In this document: positions 55,001-64,000 of the stretch, one piece after another
Layout of the letters: each line of letters opens with the position of its first letter
Position numbering within the stretch: the first letter of the stretch is position 1
Assembly (NCBI GenBank): GCA_904066235.2
Contig: CAJFCV020000001.1
Location: forward strand, 13,449,291 to 13,513,290
Length of the DNA: 64,000 nt
Source: Bursaphelenchus xylophilus
Lineage: Eukaryota; Nematoda; Chromadorea; Rhabditida; Aphelenchoididae
Direction of reading: 5' to 3'
Position numbers and translations under genes: made by a program
Notes under the pieces: generated by a model
Databases searched by the model: none
Told to the model about the DNA's origin: nothing
Seen by the model: the letters and a program-made list of their open reading frames with translations, nothing else

Positions 55001-58000
55001 GAAATCAAACTTTACTTTTCCCACCGCACTGTGCGCACATTTTCCTCTCCTTTTTTCTGTCGCACTGTGCAACTCCAACAACTCATTTTTTCATTGCACA
55101 GTGCAAAAATTGCCGCACAAAACGCACTGTGCGTTTATTTGTCGCTCTTTTTGCAGTTCGAAACAGCGAGGAAATGCAGCGATTTCGCGTTTGCACTGTG
55201 CAAACTCGCTGTTTTCGCACAGTGCAGAATGACGGACAAAAAATCATTTCGTTTTTGAGTGATCGCGCGACAAATTTTCGCACGGTGCAGAAGGGAATTT
55301 CGGGATTGCACTGTGCATTTGTTTGTCGCTCTTTTTGCAGTGCGAAACTGTGAGGGAGAGACAGAAAAATTCATTTCGTTTTTGAATTCTCGCGCGACAA
55401 ATTGGCGCACGGTGCAAGAGGGAATTTCGGGATTGCACTGTGCAAAGTCGCTGTTTTCGCACAGTGCACAATGACGGACAAAAAATCATTTCATTTTTGA
55501 GTGATCGCGCGACAAATTTTCGCACGGTGCAAAAGGGAACTTCGCGTTTGCACTGTGCAGAAAGGAAGTGTTCACTGCACAGTGCAAAAATTGCCGCACA
55601 AAACGCACTGTGCGTTTTTTGTCGCTCTTCTTGCAGTGCGAAATCGAGAAAAAAGTGCAGCGAGTTCGCGTTTGCATTGTTTTTGAATGATCGAGCGACA
55701 AATTTTCGCACGGTGCAAAAGGGAATTTCGGGATTGCACTGTGCAGAAAGAAAGGGTTAACTGCACAGTGCGGTATAATACAGACTGCACTGTGCGGTCT
55801 TCACTGCACAGTGCAGCTTTCTTCTAATTGACAAATACGTCATTTTAAAGCGAAAATAGGGGGAAAAACCCGCTGTAAAATATTCAAAAAAATTTTTTGA
55901 AAAATTATTGTTCAACTACCTGCTGTTTTTGGGCATTAAACGCCCTTCTAAACATCCTGGACCAACAATTCAGCATCAAAGCCACGCCCATTCGCTGATA
56001 AAGCGAGTTGCTTCGCAAATACGGGATGAAATGGAGTTGTAGAGACAAATAAAGGGGCTGATCTTGAATTTGGACGTTGGATCTGTAGAGAGTGTCAATA
56101 ATTGGGGAGAGAAATCGGGCGGCGAAACATTTCCGGTCCATAAATGCGTTGTGTTTCGGCTTTTCGTCGAGGAATCGGAGTTCGTCGCCGCACAAAAGCT
56201 CCTTCGAATTTTGAACCGAGGATGAGGGACCATTCACGTTGTGGAGAAAGACGTCTGAAGTGTGCTTTTGAACAAAAATTTGGAAATTTCAAAAAAAAAA
56301 AAAAAAAAAAAATCGAAATTTCGCCAAAAATTTTTGCTTCTATAATAAAATCTCCATAAATACATAATAAAATACAGACTCTTCCGATTTTAATGACACA
56401 AAAATCCACTCAAAATTCCAAAAATTCTTAAAGTTACAGGAATTTTGAGCTAAAAACCAATTTTTTCCATTTTCCACTAAAAAATCGCTCAAATCCGATG
56501 AAAAAACATAACCCCAATCGAGCACTATAAAATACAAGCCTTTTTCAAAAAAAAACTGCCAAAAAATTGAGTATTTTCCCTCAAATTCAAGAAATTTCGG
56601 TCTCCGAAGCCAATTTCTCAAAAATTTTTGGCATAAAATCGCTGATTTGTGCCGCTTCAAGGCCATAAAAATTCACAATAACCAACATACCTCCTATTCC
56701 AATCATTTTATGAGCAAAAATCAACAAAAATTTTTTCAAAATCCAAAAATTTTTTCAAAATCCAAAAATTTCCACCTTCAATGGCGAAATCCGTCATTTT
56801 CCAAGAAAAAATCGGTGGAGAAAAACAATTTAGGACCTAAACTCCACTTTATTCCGTATTTTACCTAAACACACCTTCCATTTCCCTCCGAAAAACCCTT
56901 TACCCACCAATTTCCGAGCTTTTTATGTCGTAGGTCAGGCATCCGACCCAATATCCGATGGAATTCTGGAGTTCCGGGATTGCTGCCAGCTCGGCTTCGG
57001 GTGTGGTTGAGATCAGCTTCATGAGGGTTGAGAAGACCAGGTCTATGACACGTTTCGAGTCGCTGGGTTGGACGAAAAGGAGGCATCTGTACAGCATTTT
57101 GATGAGATTGAATTTTTGCTAAAATACGATTTTTTTTAAAAATTAATCAAAAAAGACTTCGAAAAATAAAAAAATTTGACAAGGAAAGTACTTATATGGG
57201 GTACGGAGTTACAGGTCGAGACATACATCAAAAAAATCGCAAAATTTTTCTGACTCAGAAAATGTAAAAATTAGCTGCCCAATTTTGGTTTGTATTTTCC
57301 AAAATATTTTTTGATTAATTTTTACAAGGAAAGTACTTCTATGGGGTATGGAGTGTCAATATTCATAGAAACATGAGGGTAGCACATTGAGCCCTTTTTT
57401 CTCTAACCTTCTCCTTAATTTCCAAAGTGTCTCGTTCGCAAAGACCGTTGAATATCTTCGCGGAGATTGTAAAACAAAAGCTAAAATTTTTAGCACTTCA
57501 TTTATGGCCTAAACAGAGGTTATAGTCCAAATTTCAAAGAAATCCGGCATCCGAAGGTCGATAAATTACAGTATCTCCAAAAAATTTTAACAAAAAAAGT
57601 ACTTATATGGGGTATGGAGTTACAGGTGGAGACATAAATCAAAAAATCGCAAAACTTTTCTGATTCAAAATATGTAAAAGTTAGCTGCCTAACTTTGGTT
57701 TGTAAGGTGAAAAAAACCCTCAGAACTTCACTCGCAACACCACGAAAATTTACATTGGAACTACTAATTAAGGTGTAGACTTAATCAAATTTGATATTTT
57801 AAGGCTTTTCAAGATGTCTGGGTTTACAGTGAACCTGATCCAGTGGCAAAAAATACACCATTTTGCATCCAGGAAGTATCAAAAATGTGGCAAAATGCTT
57901 CCCTCTCCAAGCGAAAAAACAGCGTTTTGAAGGCCCTTTCCCTCAAAAAAAAGTGGGCGCGCTTTTGAAATCGGGCTTTTTCACTTGGAGAGGGAAGCAT

Positions 58001-61000
58001 TTTGCCATATTTTTGATACTTTCTGGATGCAAAATGGAAAGTTTTTTTGCCACTGGATCAGGTCCCCCATTGTACTTTGGCTCAAAACAAAGCTTTTGAA
58101 TTGATGCCTTTTTGACCAAGTTTTTATCAATTCAAAAGCTTTGTTTTGAGCTAAAGTAAACCCTGGCATCTTGAAAAGCCTTAAAATATCAAATTTGATT
58201 AATACTACACCTTAATTAGCAGTTCCAATGTAAAAAAGGGGCATTTGCGTGGTGTTGCGAGAGAAAAGTTCTGAGGGTTTTTTTCGCCCATACAAACCAA
58301 AATTGGGCAGCTAATTTTTACATATTCTGAATCAGAAAAATCTTGCGATTTTTTGATTTATGACTCGGCCTGTAACTCCATACCCCATACAAGTACTTTC
58401 CTTGTTAAAATTTTTTGGAGATACAGTAATTTATCGACCTTCGGATGTCGGATTTCTTTGAAATTTGGACCATAACCCCTGTCTAGGCCATAAATGAAGT
58501 GCTAAAAATTTTAGCTTTTGTTTTACAATCTCCGCGAAGATATTCAACGGTCTTCGCGAACGAGACACTTTGCGAATTAAGGAGACGGTTAGAGAAAAAA
58601 GGGCTCAAAGTGCGACCCTCATATTTCCATGGATATTGACACTCCATGCCCCATAAAAGTACTTTCCTTGTAAAAATTAATCAAAAAATATTTCGGAAAA
58701 TAAAAAATTAATCAAAAAAAAAATCCCCAAATCGACAATTTTGACCCGTTTTGACGTACAATTGGAGTGAAATCGTTCTGTTTTCCGAGCGACAAACAAA
58801 TGCATTCCATGGTCCTCATGGTGGATGTAATTTGGCTCGGATCCAAAAGACTGATGATATGATTGAATTGGATTTGAGATAATTGGGAATCCTCGACAAC
58901 AACCAGCCAATTTTGGACGATTCCAAGGAGATCAACAAGTAAAGAGGAGACCCCATCATTAATTTGCTGAAAAGTTTATATTACCTTAGGTAGAATACGA
59001 TATCAACAAATAAAAAATTTTTATAAAATACAAAAAATCAAAATTAATTCGTCTTCCCAAAGCTCTGACGGCTATAAAAACCCCAATTTCATTAATAATT
59101 TCAAGAAAAATTATATTACTTTAGGTAAAATACGACAATTTATGTCTTTGCATCACTCCAAAATCAAAAAACAATACTTCTATCGTACTTAGAATACTAT
59201 GTATGCTATAAAAACATCAATTTCATCAAGCAACTCAACAAAAATTATATTATCCATGACACCAAAAATCAAATTTGATCAAATTTCTATTGCCTATCCT
59301 AACAATTAGATCAATTTCGGCCCAAAAATATCATAAGACACCATAATAGACTAAAAAATCACACATCCCACTTAAAAAATTATAAATTTACCATAGAATC
59401 GCTGTCATTTTCCATCAGCATCCACCAAACGCTCTTCATGACCACATCAATGTGATCCCGCTTCCTTACAGGGTCAATCTTCTGATTATTAAACAAGGAA
59501 CTGAGTGTATGGACCGATACTGAGACCACTTCATCCATCTTGTCATACATGGCTTTGACCACAAAATCGAAAAGTTCGAAGAATTTTTCGCCCGAATCGC
59601 ACATGCTAAAGTAATATTTGAGGACCAGAAGGGCCGCCTGTCGACATTGCCAACACTGAAAGGCAAATCATTAGCATTTCGTGACCATTTTATATTACAC
59701 ATGACGTCTGATATTACTTTAGACAATTTGAGGCCTAAAAGTCGAACAAAACGAGAAAAAATAAACTCACAGCATTCCCCTTCATACAAAGCAGCTGTCG
59801 TAGCGGATTGATCAACGCCGACACCAGCGGAGTGTCAATTCCGATCTTCAACATGAGCAAACTTAAGCCTTGTCCAATGGCCTCACGAACCGGTGCAACT
59901 GCATTGGAGCCGGTTACAAAATCGTTAAATCTATCTAGCGACAAGACAAAGATCATCCGGACAGTCAATGTCTCGGTTGCTTCTGGGGTCAGACTGAAAT
60001 TATATTACTTTAGGTGGAGAAAATCGAAATTTACATTTTGAACGCATTCTGAACGATTTTCCCAACTGCCATCGCGTTTCCATGCCGCTGTTGCCATTTG
60101 GGAGAGGCGAGATCAGTCAGAACTTGGGTTAGAAACTCATAGAAGACCTAAAATTTGATCTAATGTGATCTCAAAAACAGATATAAAATAATATGGTACT
60201 AAATAATATGGTACTCGAAACTCTTCGAAAACAAAATAAAAGCTGTAAAATTTCCCAAAAAGATGTTAGAAAGCTATTTTAGCACCTCAAAACTCCCTTA
60301 CATTCTCCTCGTCCACACCTAACCCTTCTTCTCCTTGATCTCCGTTTTGCCCTTCTCCTGATATCACCGGCTTCTCTTCCGCCATTTCTTGTTTAATTTC
60401 AGCTTTCACCTTGGATGGGGAAGGTAATTCACACTGAACAGCTTTCAGATCGCTCTTCTTTTCATCGGAAGAGCTCGAATCATTGGAGGCATCATTTCCC
60501 AGGTCTTCATCCGCCAAGAATTGCCCACAGGAGACGCCAGTCCGAAAATTCAGGTCCAAATGTTGATCCACCAGCTGCCGTTGCTCCTTCTTCGACAACT
60601 TCACACCTTTCTTTAGAGGAATCGACGTTTCATCACAGCTAAAAACATTGTCTTAGTTGGGCAGTCCATCAAATTTGTGATCGTCGAAAAAAAATGAAAT
60701 TGTATCTAAAAACGGAAGAAATAGTAATAAAAAGCTGCCTCACCTGACAAGAAAGTTGTATTGTTTGACAATCTCCCCAATATTCAGCTTGTCCAAGGTC
60801 TGCGGCAGAAATTTCGAATAATCATAGGATCTTTTGGCCAATCTTGAATTCAACTTGTCCAACACATGCCCCAACGCATCCGCAGCTGCCGAGCGGGTCT
60901 CCCAACTTGCGGACTGCAACTGTTTCCTCAAATTCTGCACCAAGCCAGCATTCGTCAAGGGGAATTGAGCCAATTGCGTGGCCGCTTCGCCTCGGAGTAC

Positions 61001-61054
61001 TCGATTCCGCGACTCCAGCAGCTGGGACAGTCGATTTATTCGACTGTCAGCCAT
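49094..61054 (-). CDS. btf-1: BTAF1/Mot1: TBP-associated SWI2/SNF2 ATPase
   Basis: Removes TATA-binding protein from DNA using ATP. Seventeen exons: 61054-60744, 60638-60302, 60147-60035, 59993-59771, 59655-59392, 58966-58760, 57118-56908, 56254-55920, 54617-53424, 52914-52730, 52435-52145, 51950-51683, 51300-50959, 50719-50593, 50432-50137, 49638-49516, 49336-49094; phases all agree (1689 aa, near the family norm). The first two thirds are HEAT-like repeats (start RINRLSQLLE; VLSLDRFNDFV; VAPVREAIG). The ATPase core then shows DDMGLGKT, DEGH, LLSGTPVQN, VTTHIGGVGLTLTGADVV, DHDWNP and AHRLGQTKTV. The C-terminal DELLELF and DLWDSSQYEE end is typical of BTAF1. Intron 1 separates HEAT and acidic segments; later introns carry large repeats and a tRNA-Gly. 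Confidence 0.96.
53054..53124 (-). tRNA. tRNA-Gly (GCC)
   Basis: A complete 71-nt cloverleaf on the minus strand: acceptor GCATTGG paired with CCAATGC, D arm TGGTTCAGTGG, anticodon loop CTGCCAC with GCC, T arm GGGTTCGATTCCC, discriminator A. It lies in the ninth intron of btf-1, on the same strand. Confidence 0.96.
54655..55830. repeat. Dense GCACAGTGC/GCACGGTGC cluster in a btf-1 intron
   Basis: Dozens of 9-11 bp near-palindromes (TGCACAGTGCA, CGCACCGTGCA, GCACTGTGCG) occur at spacings of about 20-40 bp across the eighth intron of btf-1. The second half is also built of repeated blocks (TGTCGCTCTTTTTGCAGT, GATCGCGCGACAAATTTTCG). Long open frames here are an artefact of the repeat. Confidence 0.9.
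57175..57300. repeat. Fragment of the ACAAGGAAAGTACTT element
   Basis: GACAAGGAAAGTACTTATATGG, GAGTTACAGGTCGAGACAT and TTAGCTGCCCAATTTTGG match the arm of the adjacent foldback 57294-58701 and the element at 41214. It is a partial copy lying next to the complete one. Confidence 0.6.
57294..58701. mobile_element. Large nested inverted repeat in btf-1 intron 6
   Basis: The arms match from ATTTTCC (57294-57300) and GGAAAAT (58695-58701) inward through ACAAGGAAAGTACTT, TCTCCGCGAAGATATTCAACGGTC and GGTGTTGCGAG. The arms are several hundred bases. The centre is a different element (57831-58065), making a nest of two elements. Confidence 0.85.
57831..58065. mobile_element. Inverted-repeat element CCTGATCCAGTGGCAA, copy 2
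   Basis: Second copy of the 1911-2142 family: it starts AACCTGATCCAGTGGCAA and ends TTGCCACTGGATCAGGTCC, with GGAAGTATCAAAAATGTGGC mirrored inside. It is nested at the centre of 57294-58701. Confidence 0.75.
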
Positions 61055-61843
61055 AGATTAGTTATTGTTTCACTGAATAGGTGCTCATGCGCAAGATGAG
61101 AGAAAAAATTTCAGTTTTGCGAGAAAAAAATTATTTTATTATTTTAGTCCCGCGACGAAAAATTTTGTTTGGCATTTTGTTTCAAGTGGGATTTTTGGTG
61201 ATTTGAAAGCCATAAATTCCCGCGAAAGTACAGTATGCAAATTCGATGTGAAAATTGATGAGAAATTTTGTGGAATTGCTTCTTTTTCACCGTTTTTACA
61301 GGCCCGATTTGGTGCATGTACTAGATTTCGGCCGGTTTTGAGTTTATTATAGGTTGTTCATGTCGGATTTTGTTGATCTTTGTTGTAAATTCGACTATTT
61401 TCCCGTTTTTTGACCTTCTAAATTTCTTTACAGTTGTTGATGATAGTATTCACAGAGTTTTTTTATTTGTCGTTTCTAATAAATTGAAGTTATCAAACGA
61501 TGAAGATTTAGTGCAGGTGACATGTTGTATACAAGTCACATCAATCCTTTTCATTTTGGAAAATTTTATTCATCGTATAACATGTCACCCCTAATTTTGA
61601 TTTTTTAAAAATGGGCCTCTTTTTTGGGACATTTTCGGTTGGTGGCCTCCTCGGTGTGCCGTAAAAGCGCCATTTAATCGTATGTCTGCAAAAATAGCTA
61701 ATGGGGACCTACATGTTTTCCTCTCCTTTTTTAGTAGACGTTCATCTTTCCAAAATTTCCCTTTTGTTCGCTAAACACCTTTGACCTTATGGTTGATCTT
61801 TAAAGCACGTTGAATGCCCTTACTCTGCAAAGAAAGACAACTC
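61055..61843. other. Intergenic between btf-1 and the pepsin-inhibitor-like pair
   Basis: The two genes are divergent, so both promoters are here. One unit related to the 16.9-kb minisatellite (TTCATCGTATAACATGTCACCC, 61568-61590 approx.) is visible. I see no gene. Confidence 0.5.
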
Positions 61844-62096
61844 ATGAATACGCGGTCTTTTGTTATTTCCTCGGTTTTTGTCGCTATTGCTACTGCCGTT
61901 GTGGTAGTTCAAAATGCGCAGACGTACGGTCAAAATTGTGCTGTGATTGTAAGTCGGCATGATTGCATGGTATATATGTACTTAATAGAATGGTGTCGTC
62001 TACGAATGTGATGGGACCACTCATCGGCTGACTGAGCGGGACAAGGCCAATCAGCTTCGCTGGGCATTGGAATTCCAACAGTTTATGCTTAACCAG
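61844..62096 (+). CDS. Small secreted protein with pepsin-inhibitor-3-like repeat (first two exons)
   Basis: Exons 61844-61948 and 61989-62096 (phase 0). Exon 1 gives a signal peptide (MNTRSFVISSVFVAIATAVVV, cleavage near VQNAQT) and NCAVI. Exon 2 gives NGVVYECDGTTHRLTERDKA followed by an Arg/Gln/Phe-rich helix (LRWALEFQQFMLNQ). The pattern C-x-V-x-N-x-V-Y-x-G-x-x-x-R-x-LT-x-x-[DE] followed by a helix resembles one repeat of the nematode aspartic-protease inhibitor PI-3 fold (Pepsin-I3). A donor (CAG-GTATGG) follows, so more exons exist; a possible last exon at 62297-62335 (12 codons, TAG) is weak. It is the paralogue of the gene at 63234. Confidence 0.62.
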
Positions 62097-62364
62097 GTAT
62101 GGAGACCGCTAGGAAGATTGTTTCATTGACCTTCTCTGGTGAATGGGAAGTTGTTTCCGCAACCGCTTTTTGTCCCCAAGCCGGGTTTTTTTCGGTACAA
62201 AATTTGCGGGCATAATGAAGGGATCTTCCTATTTATTATTATCTAGCTGGTCACAAAAAAATTTGTAACAGTTATGTAATTAGGGGTAGTTTTTAGGAAA
62301 TTCTTGGCCATAAGTTCCAAATAACGCTTCGGTAGGCTGGACGGCTATTATATCGCTACTCACA

Positions 62365-62515
62365 GGGGAAGTACTCCAAGTGCGACGCTCAGATTTTCAT
62401 TAAATTTTGCACACACGTCGGGTATGGATTAAATATCAATTCCTGAAAGTTTTAGCTCGCGCTTTGCGGGCGCCGCCGAGATATCGAACGATTTTGGAGT
62501 ACTTCCCCTGTCAGT
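62365..62515. mobile_element. Small inverted-repeat element CTCACAGGGGAAGTACTCC
   Basis: It starts CTCACAGGGGAAGTACTCCA and ends TGGAGTACTTCCCCTGTCAG. It shares the C-T-N-ACA-GGGAAGT terminus with the large foldbacks at 5029, 14741 and 47614, and internal words with the fragment at 4020. Confidence 0.75.
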
Positions 62516-62519
62516 AGGA

Positions 62520-63233
62520 TGCCCTTTTTTCTACCATTACGTTCTGACTCCATCGGAAATTGTTAACATACCAAATTGTGATCAAAGTAAATAAGGGTTA
62601 AATAAGAAACCGGTTACAAAATTTTTAAATTTCTGGCTTTTATCTAGGTAATAATAATTTTTGTTATACTGTACACTAGCTGACCTAACCGGGCCTGACC
62701 TGGATCCTGTCATCGCCAAGGCATCGCTGACTTTCCGCCGAAAGAAACTCGAGGGTTGATGACTATTTATTTGGTGGGAATGGACCCAGCGTGAGGTCGG
62801 AAGTGGTCGCAATCAGGCACATTGATCTCAAAACCTTACAAGCAATTTCTCCATAGATCTTTGTTACTCAATACTCTACTTAGAGCATCTATTCGCTTTC
62901 AGTTCCCGATTGGATTTCCTTTCGTTCAAAACGACATTGATCCCGAGCCGCCAATGATGACATCATTTTGTCGAGTCACTTGCCCTCTTACCCTCAATTA
63001 AGCGCATTATAATGTTTAGTGTCCTTTTTCTAAAGCTGCAACCTGTAGTCTGACGCTTCCCATAGCATCATATTTACCTTTATTGTTAATATTTCAAAAT
63101 GAATCATTTCCAAAGCCGCGGTTCTCAATCGTGTAAATAAAGCCCGAGTATTTAAAGATGGGATTGTAAATATTTTGAAAAAGCCTTTGGAGTGGAGAAA
63201 AGGAAAGTTTTTTTACCTTTTGTCACGGCGACC
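62520..63233. other. Intergenic between the two pepsin-inhibitor-like genes
   Basis: Single-copy-looking sequence with no supported exon. It should contain any remaining 3' exons and UTR of the first gene and the promoter of the second. Confidence 0.4.
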
Positions 63234-63502
63234 ATGAGCTCGATGGAGGTTGCTGTTTTTGTTTTTCTCGGTATTCTTTTTGCTTCCGCTCAAAATACGA
63301 TGGTTAGTTCTGGGGGCTGCACTGTTAATGTAAGTTCAATCGCAAAACGAATTAGTCTGTGAAATGGTATTTGTAAACCACGGCTAATTCTTAGAATGAC
63401 ATTGTTTATGAATGCGATGGGACGCGCCGACCGCTGACTGAAGATGAGAAAGAGGACATAAGACAGTGGAATGTGGACTTTCAGGAGCACATGAGGAAAC
63501 AG
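63234..63502 (+). CDS. Small secreted protein with pepsin-inhibitor-3-like repeat, partial at window edge
   Basis: Exons 63234-63329 and 63395-63502 (phase 0), ending at a donor (CAG-GTAGGT), so the gene continues to the right, possibly past the window. Exon 1: MSSMEVAVFVFLGILFASAQ signal peptide, then GGCTVN. Exon 2: NDIVYECDGTRRPLTEDEKE and a helix RQWNVDFQEHMRKQ. The VYECDGT-x-R/H-x-LTE core, intron position and phase are shared with the gene at 61844, so this is a tandem duplicate. The following intron holds a MITE and GCACTGTGC words. An alternative start is the second ATG at 63243. Confidence 0.62.
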
Positions 63503-63542
63503 GTAGGTCAACGAAGAAAATTTTGATTCTAGGTTTATTTAT

Positions 63543-63695
63543 CAGTCTGTCGGAAAAATAACGGCGGATCGTCGCAGCAAAATGTGTCGCCTCGCCGCTA
63601 TCGCGCACCAAATCCCAAGCCGCAGCTTGCAGTCGGAAAGCGATGATGGGCGATACCGAGACGCGACGATCCGCCGTTATTTTTCCGACAGGCTG
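63543..63695. mobile_element. MITE-like element, CAGTCTGTCGGGAAAAT family
   Basis: The 153-bp copy has the ends CAGTCTGTCGGAAAAATAACG and CGTTATTTTTCCGACAGGCTG, flanked by AT on both sides. It is nearly identical to the copy at 4610, 59 kb away. Confidence 0.8.
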
Positions 63696-63714
63696 ATATT
63701 ACGCTTTTTTTTAA

Positions 63715-64000
63715 AAGCGCGTAGATTTTTTCCCGCGCGCACAGTGCATTTCGAACGTTTTCCCACGCTTGTCGCCAACGCACAGTGCATTTTTATTTTT
63801 CTCTTTTCGCACAGTGCAAACCTCCAAAAAAGCCGTTTGCACTGTGCAAATTCCTGGTGCTGTCGCAGCGATATTCCAAATGCACAGTGCGAAAAACAAA
63901 AAAAGGAAATGCACAGTGCAGAATGAGCGTTCTGCACGGTGATTTCTGAACTATTTTGCACTGTGCAATTGTCTGTCGCGCTCACATTCCGGTTGCACAG
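63715..64000. repeat. GCACAGTGC-rich segment at the right edge
   Basis: At least nine GCACAGTGC/GCACTGTGC words in 285 bp. The part 63725-63820 (CACGCTTGTCGCCAACGCACAG) is the reverse complement of a segment at 735-790, so the words here belong to a dispersed repeat. Confidence 0.8.

Noticed and set aside
54533..55711. Open frames of 150-241 codons on both strands
   Set aside because: They lie in the GCACAGTGC-rich intron of btf-1. The predicted proteins are repeats of FRTVQ- or HSAN-like words made by the DNA repeat, and opposite-strand frames are equally open.
61370..61594. 74-codon frame upstream of the pepsin-inhibitor-like gene
   Set aside because: No splice sites, no homology, and part of it is the dispersed CATCGTATAA minisatellite unit.

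Overview
This window is nuclear DNA from a rhabditid nematode, most likely Caenorhabditis or a near relative. Three things point there: short phase-conserved introns with TTTCAG or TTTTAG acceptors, two typical cuticle collagens, and C. elegans-like genes (a BTAF1/Mot1 ATPase, a POT peptide transporter, a FAM76 protein). TTAGGC-like telomeric words and dense small inverted-repeat DNA elements agree. The species is not determined. All exon models were read by eye from splice sites, reading phase and homology; no transcript evidence was available.

Layout. Positions 1-4.8 kb are repeat-rich and hold no gene I can support. At 4.8-9.4 kb lie two head-to-head cuticle collagens. The minus-strand one appears to carry a 1-kb near-perfect palindrome in its last intron. 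A FAM76-like zinc-binding and coiled-coil gene follows on the minus strand (9.5-10.5 kb). A plus-strand gene of repeated DPNYQTL exon modules lies at 11.0-13.6 kb.

From 14.3 to 39.0 kb there is a tandem array of a gene family I do not recognise. It has six apparently intact nine-exon copies (420-424 aa), one in-frame internally deleted miniature copy (118 aa) and one truncated exon-1 remnant. The proteins have a signal peptide, N-glycosylation sites, a conserved central domain, a Pro/Thr-rich linker and a C-terminal hydrophobic tail. This looks like a recently amplified family of secreted or membrane-anchored proteins, and it is the best candidate here for something undescribed. A conserved upstream block with the palindrome TTTTCCCATGGGAAAA precedes the copies.

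From 39.6 kb on, the minus strand carries a POT/PTR2 peptide transporter (39.6-44.9 kb), a small secreted protein resembling a free-standing proprotein-convertase prodomain (46.2-47.4 kb), and a 17-exon BTAF1/Mot1 orthologue (49.1-61.1 kb) with a tRNA-Gly(GCC) in one intron. Two related small secreted genes with a pepsin-inhibitor-3-like repeat end the window on the plus strand; the second runs towards the right edge.

Two themes cut across the window. The first is many kinds of foldback elements, several containing pol III A/B boxes and several inside introns. The second is a very abundant noncoding near-palindrome, GCACAGTGC/GCACTGTGC, concentrated in introns and intergenic DNA. Functional links are suggestive only: collagens with R-x-x-R processing sites, a convertase-prodomain-like secreted protein and protease-inhibitor-like proteins are all extracellular, but nothing in the sequence shows that they act together.
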